Part shown: piece after piece, positions 33,300 to 41,315 of the stretch
How positions within the stretch are numbered: the first letter of the stretch is position 1
Layout: the number at the start of each line of letters is the position of its first letter
Assembly (NCBI GenBank): GCA_030615035.1
Contig: JAUXAC010000007.1
Location: 1 to 52,700 of the forward strand
Length of the DNA stretch: 52,700 nucleotides
Origin: Dehalococcoidia bacterium
Lineage (GTDB): Bacteria > Chloroflexota > Dehalococcoidia > Dehalococcoidales > RBG-16-60-22
Direction of reading: 5' to 3'
Position numbers and translations under genes: made by a program
The notes under the pieces: generated by a model
Seen by the model: only the letters and a program-made list of their open reading frames with translations
Databases searched by the model: none
What the model was told of the DNA's origin: nothing

Positions 33300-33962
33300 A
33301 TGTATATCATAATTGTCGGTGGTGGCAGGGTAGGCTACTATCTGGCTAGAGCGCTACTGGATGAAGGTCATGAAGTGCTTATAATAGAAAAAAATGCCAC
33401 CATCTCCGAGACCATAAACGAAGAGTTAGGTGATGTTTGCGTCCGTGGCGATGGCTGTGAGGCGGCTACCCTCATCGAACTCGGCACCGGTCGGGCTGAT
33501 ATGCTGGTTGCGGTAACCGGGGATGATGAAGATAATTTGGTCTCCTGCCAAGTAGCCAAGCACAAATTTAATGTGCCGCGGACTATAGCCCGCATCAGAA
33601 ACCCGCAAAATGAAGCTATCTTCAAGAAACTGGGGATAGATGTTACCGTAAGCGCCACCAATATCATCCTTGAAGTCATAGAGAAAGAGGTGCCCACGCA
33701 CCCGCTGACGCATTTATTAACCCTTAGCGATAAAGGTCTGGGAATTGTAGAAGTAAGAATTCCTCCTGAAGCAACGACCATAGGCAAATTAGTAAAGGAA
33801 ATTTCACTGCCAAAAGGAAGCAAACTGGCTCTGGTTATCCCCAAAGACCGGAAGCCCCGCATGCCTACCCCCAGTACTGTCCTTCGCCAAGGAGACCAGA
33901 TAATAGCTCTTACCGCCCCCGAATCAGAAGAGGCACTGCGAACTGCCCTGACCGGCGCTTAA
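33300..33962 (+). CDS. trkA: TrkA-type potassium uptake regulator with RCK_N and RCK_C domains
   Basis: 220 residues, starting at ATG 33300 behind GGAGGAAA. RCK_N starts IIIVGGGRVGYYLARALLDEGHEVLIIEK (residues 3-31) with LVAVTGDDEDNLVSCQVAKHKFNVPRTIARI further on. RCK_C occupies about 140-218 (GLGIVEVRIPPEATTIGKLV, LRQGDQIIALTAPE). Such single-copy RCK proteins assemble as octamers on KtrB/TrkH or on channels. No trkH/ktrB gene is in the window; the channel-like protein at the head of the operon is the likely membrane partner. Confidence 0.92.
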   Translation: MYIIIVGGGRVGYYLARALLDEGHEVLIIEKNATISETINEELGDVCVRGDGCEAATLIELGTGRADMLVAVTGDDEDNLVSCQVAKHKFNVPRTIARIRNPQNEAIFKKLGIDVTVSATNIILEVIEKEVPTHPLTHLLTLSDKGLGIVEVRIPPEATTIGKLVKEISLPKGSKLALVIPKDRKPRMPTPSTVLRQGDQIIALTAPESEEALRTALTGA

Positions 33963-34078
33963 AGTCCAGGTCAGTTGTCAAGGGAAGCCGACCACGGATT
34001 AGGCAAAAATAGTGGGCAAGGATATAACAATTGCCCATTACTGCTATGTTAAGTAGAGCTAATGACAGGAGGCTTTCC

Positions 34079-34582
34079 ATGACCAAGCTTAACCAATTCT
34101 GGACGCTGATTATTATTCTTCTGATAGCTATTATTGTGGTTGGTAGCCTAGTGACCTGGTCAAGATACAGCCGAAGCCAACCCATAGAAATTTCTATATC
34201 CCCTAGCCAGGAATTACAAGGCGAGATCTACATCGGGGGCGCAGTTAATAACCCTGGCTTCTATCCACTAAAAGCCGGAGACAGCATAGACGATGTTATT
34301 CGGGCGGCGGGCGGGACTTCCGTCAATGCTGAAACCAGTCGACTCAAACTCCACATTCCTGAAGTGGGAGAAGAAGAGTCACCACAAAAAATCAACCTCA
34401 ACCGGGCTGAAGCGTGGCTACTGCAAGCACTGCCTGGAATTGGCGAAGCCAGAGCTCAAGCCATTATAGACTATCGCCAGCAAAGCGGACGGTTTGATAA
34501 TATTAATGAGCTGACCAAGGTAGAAGGCATAGGTACTGTTACCTACGAGAGAATCAGACACCTGATTACTGTAGCCGATTAA
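34079..34582 (+). CDS. comEA: Competence protein ComEA
   Basis: 167 residues from ATG 34079, with AGGAGG 6 bases upstream. One N-terminal membrane helix (WTLIIILLIAIIVVGSLV), then an SLBB domain (GEIYIGGAVNNPGFYPLKAGD) and a C-terminal tandem helix-hairpin-helix (INLNRAEAWLLQALPGIGEARA, then INELTKVEGIGTVTYERI). It is the DNA receptor at the cell surface for natural transformation. comEC follows 13 bases downstream but is truncated. Confidence 0.93.
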   Translation: MTKLNQFWTLIIILLIAIIVVGSLVTWSRYSRSQPIEISISPSQELQGEIYIGGAVNNPGFYPLKAGDSIDDVIRAAGGTSVNAETSRLKLHIPEVGEEESPQKINLNRAEAWLLQALPGIGEARAQAIIDYRQQSGRFDNINELTKVEGIGTVTYERIRHLITVAD

Positions 34583-34595
34583 AGGACGGAGGCTC

Positions 34596-35453
34596 GTGCC
34601 ACTTATATGTCTTAGTTGTGCCTGGGTGGCTGGTATCTTCCTGGGGGCAGAACATAACCTGCCTTTAGCCCTCATTCTCATCGGACTTATCCCCCTCCCC
34701 CTGCTTTTCTTCATCCGTCAACACCGTAAGATAATAATCCTGACCAGTTTCAGTCTCATTACCCTCTTCGCCGCTACCGCCTACTCCTATTCAAGTCTGC
34801 ACACGGTCAATGAAAGCAGCCTGCGGTTCTATAACGACAACGTTACAGAAGTCAAAGGGGTGGTGGCGAGAGACCCGGAGATTAGAGATAAAACTACCCA
34901 TCTCCACCTGTCAGCCACCGAAATAAAGTTGGATAAAGGGTGGCAAAAGGTTGAAGGAACGGCTCTGCTATTTGTGCCCAGATACCCTGCCTATAAGTAT
35001 GGCGATGTCCTTCTGGTAACCGGGAAACTGGAGACGCCATCCCAGTTTAATGACTTTGATTATAAAGGTTACCTAGCCAGCCAGGGAATCTATACTACCA
35101 TGCTCTACCCTAAAATAGAAATAGAGGATAGGGGGAAGGGCTTCAAGCCGCTGGAATGGGTCTATTCAATAAGAAATGACACAGCCCAAACCATGTCCGC
35201 AGTACTGCCTGAACCACAGGCATCACTGGCTCAGGGTATTATTCTGGGTATGCGGGGCAACATTCCATTATCACTCAAGACTGATTTCACCCGCACCGGT
35301 ACCGCTCATCTTCTGGCTATATCCGGGCTTCACCTAAGCATCATAGCTGGCATCCTGCTCAGCATTGGTATATGGCTCTTCGGACGGAGGCACTATCTCT
35401 ACATCTGGCTAGCCCTGAGCATAATCTGGCTTTTTGCCCAATTGCCTATCTAA
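34596..35453 (+). pseudogene. comEC: comEC, N-terminal 285 residues only, cut by an insertion
   Basis: GTG start at 34596. The frame has the DUF4131 region (CAWVAGIFLGAEHNLPLALIL, VARDPEIRDKTTHLHLS) and the start of the Competence domain with TGTAHLLAISGLHLSIIAGIL. ComEC proteins then continue with the channel helices and a metallo-beta-lactamase-like domain (700-800 residues in all). Here the reading frame passes from WLALSIIWLFA into foreign sequence and stops at 35453. The opposite-strand recombinase gene ends inside the same stretch. The missing part is not found elsewhere in the window, so DNA uptake through ComEC is probably lost unless the element excises. Confidence 0.85.
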
Positions 35454-36524
35454 TATCCTTAGCGGGTTAAATCTCTCCTCTTTAACCCTAAGCTGCTCAA
35501 GGTTGAGCTGGCTGTAGTGCTCCGTTTGTTTTATATCAGCGTGCCTTAGTAGCCGAGAGCTTGAAACAGTATCAAGCCCAGCAACAGCGGTTATAGCTCC
35601 TCTTGAGTGGCGTAAGGTATGAGGTGATGACCTGACCCCTTGAATTTTAGCCTTAGCAAATAAGCCCTTAATGATTAACTGTATAGTGCTGTCAGATAGT
35701 GGTTGTCCATTGCGCCCCCTAAAGATATAATCTTCGGGACGCTTGCCCTCGCTTAGTTTCAGTAATATATCTCTAATCTCGGGAATTAGTGGCATTGGCT
35801 CATCTCTCTCCTTACCATGCACTACCCGAATAATATCCTCTCCAATATCAGCTACTCTCAAGTAGCGTGTTTCTTTTAGGCGTAATCCTAAGCCAAAAAG
35901 GCAGTAGATAAGCCCTCGTTCTCTATCATCTTCAATAGCATTAAGCAATGCCTTTGCTTGAATAACACTGAGGGGTTGGGGCGCTTTGGGCTTAGCCCGT
36001 GGCTTGTCTATCCGGGTCATAGGGTTGGGTAAACCTAATCGGGAACTAGCGAATTTATAGAGCAGGCTAAGGACAATGTAAATATTCTTGGCAGTGGTAT
36101 TCTCTCCTCGGTGCTTGCTTAAATATTCCTCTATCTGCTCGGGCTTCGCCGGCAAGATTGAGTAAGCACGGGCAAACTGCATAAGGGTATCACGGTAGCT
36201 TCTGATACTTTCCTCTCTTAGATTTGCTGCTCGCTTGGCGTCAAGAAAACGCTCAACAAGCTCACAGGTGCTTACCGAATTTAGGCTAGGTAAGCCATCT
36301 TCTTGGTATTGTGGCTGTCGTTTACCAAGCCCTTGCTTAGCCAGGATGCCCTTAATGAGGTCGCCTTGCTTAGCAAGGACACCATCAACCAACTCTGAAG
36401 CAAACTTGGCAGTAAAATCAGAATTTGGTTGAGGCTGACCTATGCATTGTTGCATCACCTCGGCTAGGTCTGGCATATCCTTTATTACCTCATCTAGTGT
36501 TTTTAATTCGACTGACTTTTCCAT
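35409..36524 (-). CDS. Tyrosine recombinase/integrase
   Basis: 371 residues, ATG 36524 with AAAGGGGGT upstream. N-terminal unique region of about 100 residues, SAM-like core-binding domain (TCELVERFLDAKRAANLRE), then the catalytic domain. The active-site set is visible: Arg in GLGLRLKETRYL, Lys in VVHGKERDEP, His-x-x-Arg in SPHTLRHSRG, His in LLRHADIKQTEHY and Tyr in the same segment. The last dozen or so codons (LGKKPDYAQG) lie over DNA that reads as comEC on the other strand, so the attachment core falls inside the integrase 3' end. It is the likely agent of the comEC insertion. Confidence 0.93.
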   Translation of the reverse strand: MEKSVELKTLDEVIKDMPDLAEVMQQCIGQPQPNSDFTAKFASELVDGVLAKQGDLIKGILAKQGLGKRQPQYQEDGLPSLNSVSTCELVERFLDAKRAANLREESIRSYRDTLMQFARAYSILPAKPEQIEEYLSKHRGENTTAKNIYIVLSLLYKFASSRLGLPNPMTRIDKPRAKPKAPQPLSVIQAKALLNAIEDDRERGLIYCLFGLGLRLKETRYLRVADIGEDIIRVVHGKERDEPMPLIPEIRDILLKLSEGKRPEDYIFRGRNGQPLSDSTIQLIIKGLFAKAKIQGVRSSPHTLRHSRGAITAVAGLDTVSSSRLLRHADIKQTEHYSQLNLEQLRVKEERFNPLRILDRQLGKKPDYAQG

Positions 36525-36636
36525 CTTTTACCCCCTTTGCTTCAGTAAACAAAAAGGCAGCACTCAAGCGAATGCCTAAGTCCTGCCTCTCTTCCTGACT
36601 GATTTTATTCGGTTGTGTTACATTATCTTTAGTCAT
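36490..36636 (-). CDS. Small unknown ORF upstream of and overlapping the integrase
   Basis: 48 codons from an ATG at 36634-36636, AAAGGATAGGG upstream, ending 35 bases inside the integrase gene. The product is hydrophilic (MTKDNVTQPNKISQEERQ) with no recognisable domain. Position and a fair ribosome-binding site make it possible, perhaps a leader for integrase translation, but coding is unproven. Confidence 0.35.
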   Translation of the reverse strand: MTKDNVTQPNKISQEERQDLGIRLSAAFLFTEAKGVKDGKVSRIKNTR

Positions 36637-36672
36637 CAAAGCCCTATCCTTTGGTGGCTGCCTTTGCCATTA

Positions 36673-36700
36673 GCCCTGCTCATCAGGGCTTTTGGTTTTA
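36673..36700 (+). terminator. Stem-loop with T-rich tail
   Basis: AGCCCTG, loop CTCAT, CAGGGCT followed by TTTGGTTTT on the plus strand. It looks like an intrinsic terminator reading rightwards. No plus-strand gene ends here, so it may insulate the small minus-strand genes from readthrough. Confidence 0.5.
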
Positions 36701-36714
36701 CGGCAACTATCTAC

Positions 36715-36897
36715 TCATTTCTTACTCTTTTCGTTTCCCTTCCCAGTTTGACTGGCAATATATAAGCCCAACAAAAGCAGCAGGAAAGCTCCCCAATCAA
36801 CCTTGCCGCTAACCCGAGCTTCATACTGCTCTTTCCCCTGCTTTAGGGCATTGTAAGCCCCCTGTTGTAGCCAAATTGAGCCCCGATTCTCTGGCAT
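36715..36897 (-). CDS. Small membrane protein
   Basis: 60 residues. AGGAG stands 7 bases before the ATG. Residues 1-30 are polar (GSIWLQQGAYNALKQGKEQ), then one hydrophobic helix WGAFLLLLLGLYIAS (about 35-49) and a basic tail (GKGNEKSKK). No family recognised. Small single-helix proteins of this kind are common beside integrases of mobile elements; no function is claimed. Confidence 0.6.
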   Translation of the reverse strand: MPENRGSIWLQQGAYNALKQGKEQYEARVSGKVDWGAFLLLLLGLYIASQTGKGNEKSKK

Positions 36898-37100
36898 ATT
36901 TATCTCCTATCTGCTAGTGATTAGCATAGCACCTTGCTAGAAAATTGTCAAGTGTTTTTTGGCGGCAATAAAAAGTCAATTTATAAGTTAGAACTAAGAT
37001 GGCTCTGTCTAAAGGGGGAACTCTTGAGGAGGGTTTTGTCTACCAGCGAATTATTGATAACATTCCTTATAGCATATAGAATAGGCCCAGGTATTAGCTA

Positions 37101-37622
37101 ATGAGCAGAAATGACATTGTGATGTTACTGGCTGTAAAGTCGTTCTTCTCACTTATCGCTCTAGTCCTACTCACGATTATCATCCACGAAGGTGCTCACT
37201 ATATTGCTGCCACCATAATGAGAGTACCGATAGCATCCTTTACCTGGTTTGACCCTCGCTACCTTGCCCCTGTATTCGTTTCAGGTTCCACAGAATATAC
37301 TTTGGGGTGCAAGGTAGTAAGCTACGCTGGGGGATTAGTTACCGGGGTATTGCTACTAGCAATCCTATTTTTCAAAAGAGACTGGTTTAAGCAGTCATTA
37401 TATCGGTGGTTACTGGGATTCTATATGGCTACATTCGGGTTCTGGCAACTGTGTCAAGGTATCTTAGAAGGAGCATTTCACAACATGTATATAGCAGATG
37501 CTACTAATCTTCTCAGCTTGAGCTACTGTGTAGGCTATGCCTCTGCGGTTTTGGGTATGGCTTTATACTGGGTATTTATGCCCGGCGTAAAAGGTCTGAT
37601 AGCTAAAGAGAAGTATGGCTAA
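37101..37622 (+). CDS. Membrane protein with HExxH motif (M50-like metalloprotease candidate)
   Basis: 173 residues, four or five hydrophobic segments. The motif HEGAH lies in a membrane stretch (LLTIIIHEGAHYIAATIMRV, about residues 22-41), as in the intramembrane M50 zinc proteases and related M50-like proteins. A Gly-rich helix (VVSYAGGLVTGVLLLAILF) follows. The second metal ligand of M50 proteases (an LDG motif) is not seen, although HNMYIADATNL could supply an acidic residue. Family assignment is tentative; the HExxH inside a helix is observed. Confidence 0.6.
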   Translation: MSRNDIVMLLAVKSFFSLIALVLLTIIIHEGAHYIAATIMRVPIASFTWFDPRYLAPVFVSGSTEYTLGCKVVSYAGGLVTGVLLLAILFFKRDWFKQSLYRWLLGFYMATFGFWQLCQGILEGAFHNMYIADATNLLSLSYCVGYASAVLGMALYWVFMPGVKGLIAKEKYG

Positions 37623-38069
37623 GGGCAACTCTCGGGAGGGGATTCGCGTGTTGAGAGACAGGTGTAACAATTCGCTATTTTGTTACCTCAGCTACATAAT
37701 CTCCATTCAGGTGGTCTAGAACCAATGACACCCTGAACCTAAGTTAGGGTGTCACATATTCACTTATATGCAAACCTAATATACGTAGGCAAAAACAGTT
37801 TGGTGTACCTCAGGATGTTACTCTTACGTCCACGTGTACATCCCGATGGTTGTTCCATTGGTAACATATACAGAAACCAACAATAGTGGTTTCATTTCTG
37901 AGCGCCAGTAATGTGTTTCCTTCCCGCATACCTTCATTAATTACCTTGCATTAGCCATACCTGGATAATATTATGGCGAATATTCGCTACTATCATTTTT
38001 CACTAAAAGATTATAAAATATGCGCGAATGTAGATAAATAAAGTATAGAAAATAAAGGATAACGTAAAA
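37623..38069. other. Intergenic region with three inverted repeats
   Basis: No gene seen in about 450 AT-rich bases. It contains a palindrome of the GTAACAA family (37664-37686), a 9-bp inverted repeat TGACACCCT/AGGGTGTCA (37726-37754) related to the tRNA-Lys fragment at 41.2 kb, and a 7-bp stem GAAACCA/TGGTTTC (37873-37893). The rest is featureless. Confidence 0.6.
37664..37686 (+). repeat. GTAACAA...TTGTTAC palindrome copy
   Basis: GTAACAA (37664-37670) and TTGTTAC (37680-37686) flank a 9-base centre containing TTCGCTATT. CCTCA follows, as in the copy at 46366-46388. Confidence 0.7.
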
Positions 38070-38852
38070 ATGGCCAAATACGGTTTACCTTTGTGCCCGT
38101 GCGGTTCTGGAAAGTTATATGAAGAATGTTGTTATAAGAAAAAGGGGGCCAATGGAGAGCCTTTGTTTTTTAAGGGGGCTGCAACAAGTAGTGATGGAAA
38201 AATTTGGCATCCTATTCCTAATGTCAGATTTTCAGTTATTATTGGAGGTCAAGCTATAGATAAATACAGAGAGTACGCAAAAGAATTACTGACTAAATCA
38301 ACACTGGCTGAAAGGCATCACGAAGATTTTATAAATTCTTATGGGATATTCTATCAATCATATGAACAGTTGCTGAAAACATTTGAAACGCCCAGTGGTA
38401 AAGGAGTCTCTTTCCAGATGGATACTATTGAAGTTCGAAAATACTGGAAAGATTTTTTATTTCACGGCAGAATTTTACTTGATTTTATAGGTTTACACTG
38501 TAGAGGAGCCTTAGGATTAAACCAGGACATTGGTGGTTTAACTAAAAAGAAATTTGATTTATTATTGACTACTCTTAAGGAGCTAGGGGCTAGAGATAAA
38601 AAATTTCTAGAAATAAAAGCAGAATTGGAACCATTAAGAAAAGATATTATCATTTTTATTGATTTTAGAGATAAAGAAAAAATTTCTCAGGATACCATTG
38701 TTGACTTTCCAGCTATTGATGATGAGTATGGGATAGTCAAAGATGGGAAGGTTAGTTTAAACGGTGACACTTTTGATATGATTAAATTTATCAAGAATTC
38801 TTATGATTCTATATATAAATTGACATTAATTTTGCTGGGTATTGGTCACTAA
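38070..38852 (+). CDS. SEC-C motif protein of unknown function
   Basis: 260 residues. The N-terminus carries the SEC-C zinc-binding motif: LCPCGSGKLYEECCYKKKG (CxC...CC, residues 8-26). The remaining 230 residues are mostly helical and polar and match no family I recognise. The gene is clearly more AT-rich than the core genes to its left (Lys, Asn and Ile codons with A/T in third position), which points to recent acquisition. SEC-C is found on many unrelated proteins as a zinc module for protein contact, so it does not reveal the function. Confidence 0.75.
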   Translation: MAKYGLPLCPCGSGKLYEECCYKKKGANGEPLFFKGAATSSDGKIWHPIPNVRFSVIIGGQAIDKYREYAKELLTKSTLAERHHEDFINSYGIFYQSYEQLLKTFETPSGKGVSFQMDTIEVRKYWKDFLFHGRILLDFIGLHCRGALGLNQDIGGLTKKKFDLLLTTLKELGARDKKFLEIKAELEPLRKDIIIFIDFRDKEKISQDTIVDFPAIDDEYGIVKDGKVSLNGDTFDMIKFIKNSYDSIYKLTLILLGIGH

Positions 38853-39031
38853 GCCTGATTGAAGCGTGGACGTTCAAGAGACAGTCCCGACCAAGCTTCG
38901 TTTAACTCGTGCTCGACTTCGTACCGCCGAGCCCTAATAATTATGATAGTACGAGGTTGATATTCCACTTTTTACAGACATAGATAACTTTTTCTTTTAT
39001 GCGTAAACGTACGCATGAAAGGGCAAACATC

Positions 39032-39069
39032 CCTATGTCCTACCCTACTAACAGGACGTCGGAAAAGCC
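39032..39069 (+). repeat. 38-bp direct repeat, left copy
   Basis: Begins CCTATGTCCTA and ends CGGAAAAGCC. It matches 40383-40420 at 34 of 38 positions. GTCCT and AGGAC inside form a 5-bp stem. The two copies flank the genes at 39121-39735 and 39824-40288. Confidence 0.75.
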
Positions 39070-39120
39070 ATAAACTTCACAAACAAAATATAATTGTTTC
39101 AGGCAACGTGAATTAGAGAC

Positions 39121-39735
39121 CTAGAGATGAGAATCCATTTCTTCCATCAGTAAAATAATTTCGACAACTGCCAAGTCTATGTATAATATTTGACGACCAT
39201 TATCAGATGGACTGTAAGTTAATGTTTTCCAGGAAACTGATGGTGATGTACGCTTGTTAAAATATATTACTCCGTTGTGTACGAAAGCGTTTCGAACTAC
39301 TCTGCCAAAATTCCATACGCTAGGCCATAGTTGCGTACTTTTCCCGTATTTTGCTTCAATTATGGGGCGGAACGATTCAAAATAATGAATAAAAGCTGAT
39401 TTAATGAGCTGTGAGTGTAACATAAAAGTCGTAGATAATTGAATTGGAGTTTTCATTCCTTCCGTTTCACCGCTTAATGGTGATTCCTCGAACTCAATTG
39501 ATGACGGCCAAATATTTGCGGCTAAGGAATTTAATAATCCATAAGGATGGAAGTGAAATTCAAGATTTGTTGTTGTAGCAATACCTTGTATATTGAATAT
39601 TCGGTCTTTATTGTAAAAAAGATTAAACTTACCCGAACGATGACCTACAAGTCCAATCCCAAGGCAACAAATTGAACCAAGAAATGTTACTAAATAGTCG
39701 AAAAATTTATGCTGGCTTTTTGTATAACGTCTCAT
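39121..39735 (-). CDS. Unknown protein with HEPN-like RNxxxH motif
   Basis: 204 residues. A hydrophobic stretch near the N-terminus (YLVTFLGSICCLGIGLVG) may be a membrane anchor or a buried strand. Around residues 145-158 the sequence reads NFGRVVRNAFVHNGVIYF. The R-N-x3-H pattern after a helix is the mark of HEPN-type ribonucleases and of related non-catalytic HEPN folds. The rest is not recognised. AT-rich like its neighbours, on the opposite strand. The HEPN idea is a motif-level inference only. Confidence 0.6.
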   Translation of the reverse strand: MRRYTKSQHKFFDYLVTFLGSICCLGIGLVGHRSGKFNLFYNKDRIFNIQGIATTTNLEFHFHPYGLLNSLAANIWPSSIEFEESPLSGETEGMKTPIQLSTTFMLHSQLIKSAFIHYFESFRPIIEAKYGKSTQLWPSVWNFGRVVRNAFVHNGVIYFNKRTSPSVSWKTLTYSPSDNGRQILYIDLAVVEIILLMEEMDSHL

Positions 39736-39823
39736 AATAATTGTTATTTCAATTATAATTTATGATAAATTGTAGTGCAATGAAAAAGCAAAAAAAAGAA
39801 AGTAGCAAAACGGGGAGGAGAGA

Positions 39824-40288
39824 ATGGCAAGAATAGAAATCAGGGTAAAACCAGATTATATAAGGTCAGAAGCAATTACATATTTCTTCCTCGCACTTTT
39901 AACTATGCAAGCGGCTGCAATGAACTATGACCCTACAAAGCCATTTTTTAGTTGGTATCAATTGGGATTTATACCTCTGCCATTCTTCAATTTAACCTAC
40001 TGGCTACCATTACTTATGGGGTTTGTTTGTCTATCTTTTTCCATCATATTCTTGGTGGCGCTTTCTCACCCGACTTGGGTGAATTGGGCAGTAAGATTTG
40101 CAGATAATATATCAGTTGTGTTCGTTTTTCTACTACCAATTAGTTTCATAACAAGTTGGGCAATTGGATTGGCGGCAATTGGCGGTCTAGACGTAACAGT
40201 AGTCAGCATCTTTGGATATGTCGGTTTTGTAATGTTTTTATATCTCGAGGCTCACTTCATAGTAAGTCTTATCCGGCGAGGGAGATAG
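39824..40288 (+). CDS. Four-helix membrane protein of unknown function
   Basis: 154 residues with GGGGAGGAGAGA just before the ATG. Hydrophobic segments lie at about 17-34, 58-84, 96-118 and 121-146. The N-terminus (MARIEIRVKPDYIRSEA) is cytoplasmic by the positive-inside rule. No family recognised. It lies between the two 38-bp repeats together with the HEPN-like gene on the opposite strand. Confidence 0.7.
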   Translation: MARIEIRVKPDYIRSEAITYFFLALLTMQAAAMNYDPTKPFFSWYQLGFIPLPFFNLTYWLPLLMGFVCLSFSIIFLVALSHPTWVNWAVRFADNISVVFVFLLPISFITSWAIGLAAIGGLDVTVVSIFGYVGFVMFLYLEAHFIVSLIRRGR

Positions 40289-40382
40289 TTTTCGGATACA
40301 TAGTTAGGAGAACTTTTTCGAGGTAAAATATTCACCGCCTCTTCCCCACTCGGCCACTCGTACGTACAAGAAATCAGACATG

Positions 40383-40420
40383 CCTATGTCCTAAACAACT
40401 AACAGGACGGCGGAAAAGCC
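40383..40420 (+). repeat. 38-bp direct repeat, right copy
   Basis: CCTATGTCCTA ... GGCGGAAAAGCC, 34 of 38 bases identical to 39032-39069, same orientation. Both copies are preceded within 30 bases by a CGTACG-containing stretch. Confidence 0.75.
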
Positions 40421-40427
40421 TTTGGTG

Positions 40428-40769
40428 CTAAGTTTGTCTCCTGACCCACTCATCATAGGAAATATCCTTACGCTTTTCGCCGGTAATATAGCCCAGGCAG
40501 AGTTCTACCCTGCATACAGCCTGTCCTACGGTGCAACCGTATTTGACAGATAGTTGAGTTGGAGTTAATTTATGGGTATAGCGATCTATTGCCATCTCAC
40601 CGTCTTTCCCACATTGCAGTAGTCTAGCATCCATTTCCGCTGCAATTTTCTTAGCAAACTTGCTACACTTCGGGCAGGTAAAGCCGATGGAAAGGTTGCC
40701 GACGGGGGGATAGTCATCAAAAGCTAGGGTCTTTCTACAACCATTACACGTATAAACGTTGCTAGGCAT
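40428..40769 (-). CDS. Small zinc-ribbon protein
   Basis: 113 residues. CNGC near residues 8-11 and CPKC near 32-35 form a zinc ribbon (YTCNGCRKTLAF, then GFTCPKCSKFA). The second half (KLTPTQLSVKYGCTVGQAVCRVELCLGYI) could be a helix-turn-helix: THKLTPTQLSVKYGCTVGQA has the spacing of one. GGGGG lies about 10 bases before the ATG. Probably a DNA-binding protein of the accessory region; no named family. Confidence 0.65.
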   Translation of the reverse strand: MPSNVYTCNGCRKTLAFDDYPPVGNLSIGFTCPKCSKFAKKIAAEMDARLLQCGKDGEMAIDRYTHKLTPTQLSVKYGCTVGQAVCRVELCLGYITGEKRKDISYDEWVRRQT

Positions 40770-41069
40770 TTTTTCTTACCCCCTCAGTTAATGGCGAGCA
40801 ACTCAGATAATATATTATATCAAGAAAGCAAGTGAAACGGAAGCTCAAGCCGTAGCTGGCTTGACGTCGGCGTTGACGTTGACGTCCCGCCACAGCGGGT
40901 TACAACCAACCACACCAATCGTGGTTTCGGGGGTCGGAGGACTGTACCAGACGATATGGGACACGATGAAACGACACTTCGGGCTCAGAATTACGAAACC
41001 GCTGCTCTTTATTATTACTATAAAAATAATATATATATAAAATTTGATATTTTTCTACAGAAGACATAA

Positions 41070-41110
41070 AATCAGGGTGTCGGTTGACCTAGTGTCTTGA
41101 CACCCTGATT
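41070..41110. repeat. 12-bp inverted repeat derived from tRNA-Lys sequence
   Basis: AATCAGGGTGTC (41070-41081) and GACACCCTGATT (41099-41110) are perfect inverted copies. The same 12 bases occur in the tRNA-Lys remnant about 70 bases away, spanning its anticodon-stem 3' strand and variable loop. A variant, AATCAGGGTATC, lies near 41270. Confidence 0.8.
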
Positions 41111-41148
41111 CTCTTAAAATCTCCCCGGCAGGGAGGGCCTCCCAGTCT

Positions 41149-41198
41149 TGGTAGGCCGTACAGGTCTCGAACCTGTGACACCCTGATTAAAAGTCAGG
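41149..41198 (-). pseudogene. 3' half of a tRNA-Lys(UUU) gene
   Basis: On the minus strand the remnant has an intact anticodon arm (CCTGA, loop CTTTTAA with anticodon TTT, TCAGG), variable loop GTGTC, T-arm (ACAGG, TTCGAGA, CCTGT), acceptor 3' strand ACGGCCT, A, and an encoded CCA. The sequence 5' of the anticodon arm has no D-arm and no AGGCCGT strand, so the 5' half has been replaced. This is the usual product of integration at the tRNA anticodon/T-arm. Confidence 0.8.
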
Positions 41199-41315
41199 AT
41201 ATCTTTTAACCTGTTGGCATATGACTTTTTGTAGCTAAATCCAGCAAAACCACCCTGAAATTTCAGCTTAATCAGGGTATCACCTTTCTCCTCGCCTGCC
41301 GGTTTATTATTTGTC

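Noticed and set aside
39032..39069. 38-bp repeats as integron attC sites
   Set aside because: The internal stem is only 5 bp and the required conserved core ends (RYYYAAC / GTTRRRY) are not present in the right places; no integron-type integrase is seen.
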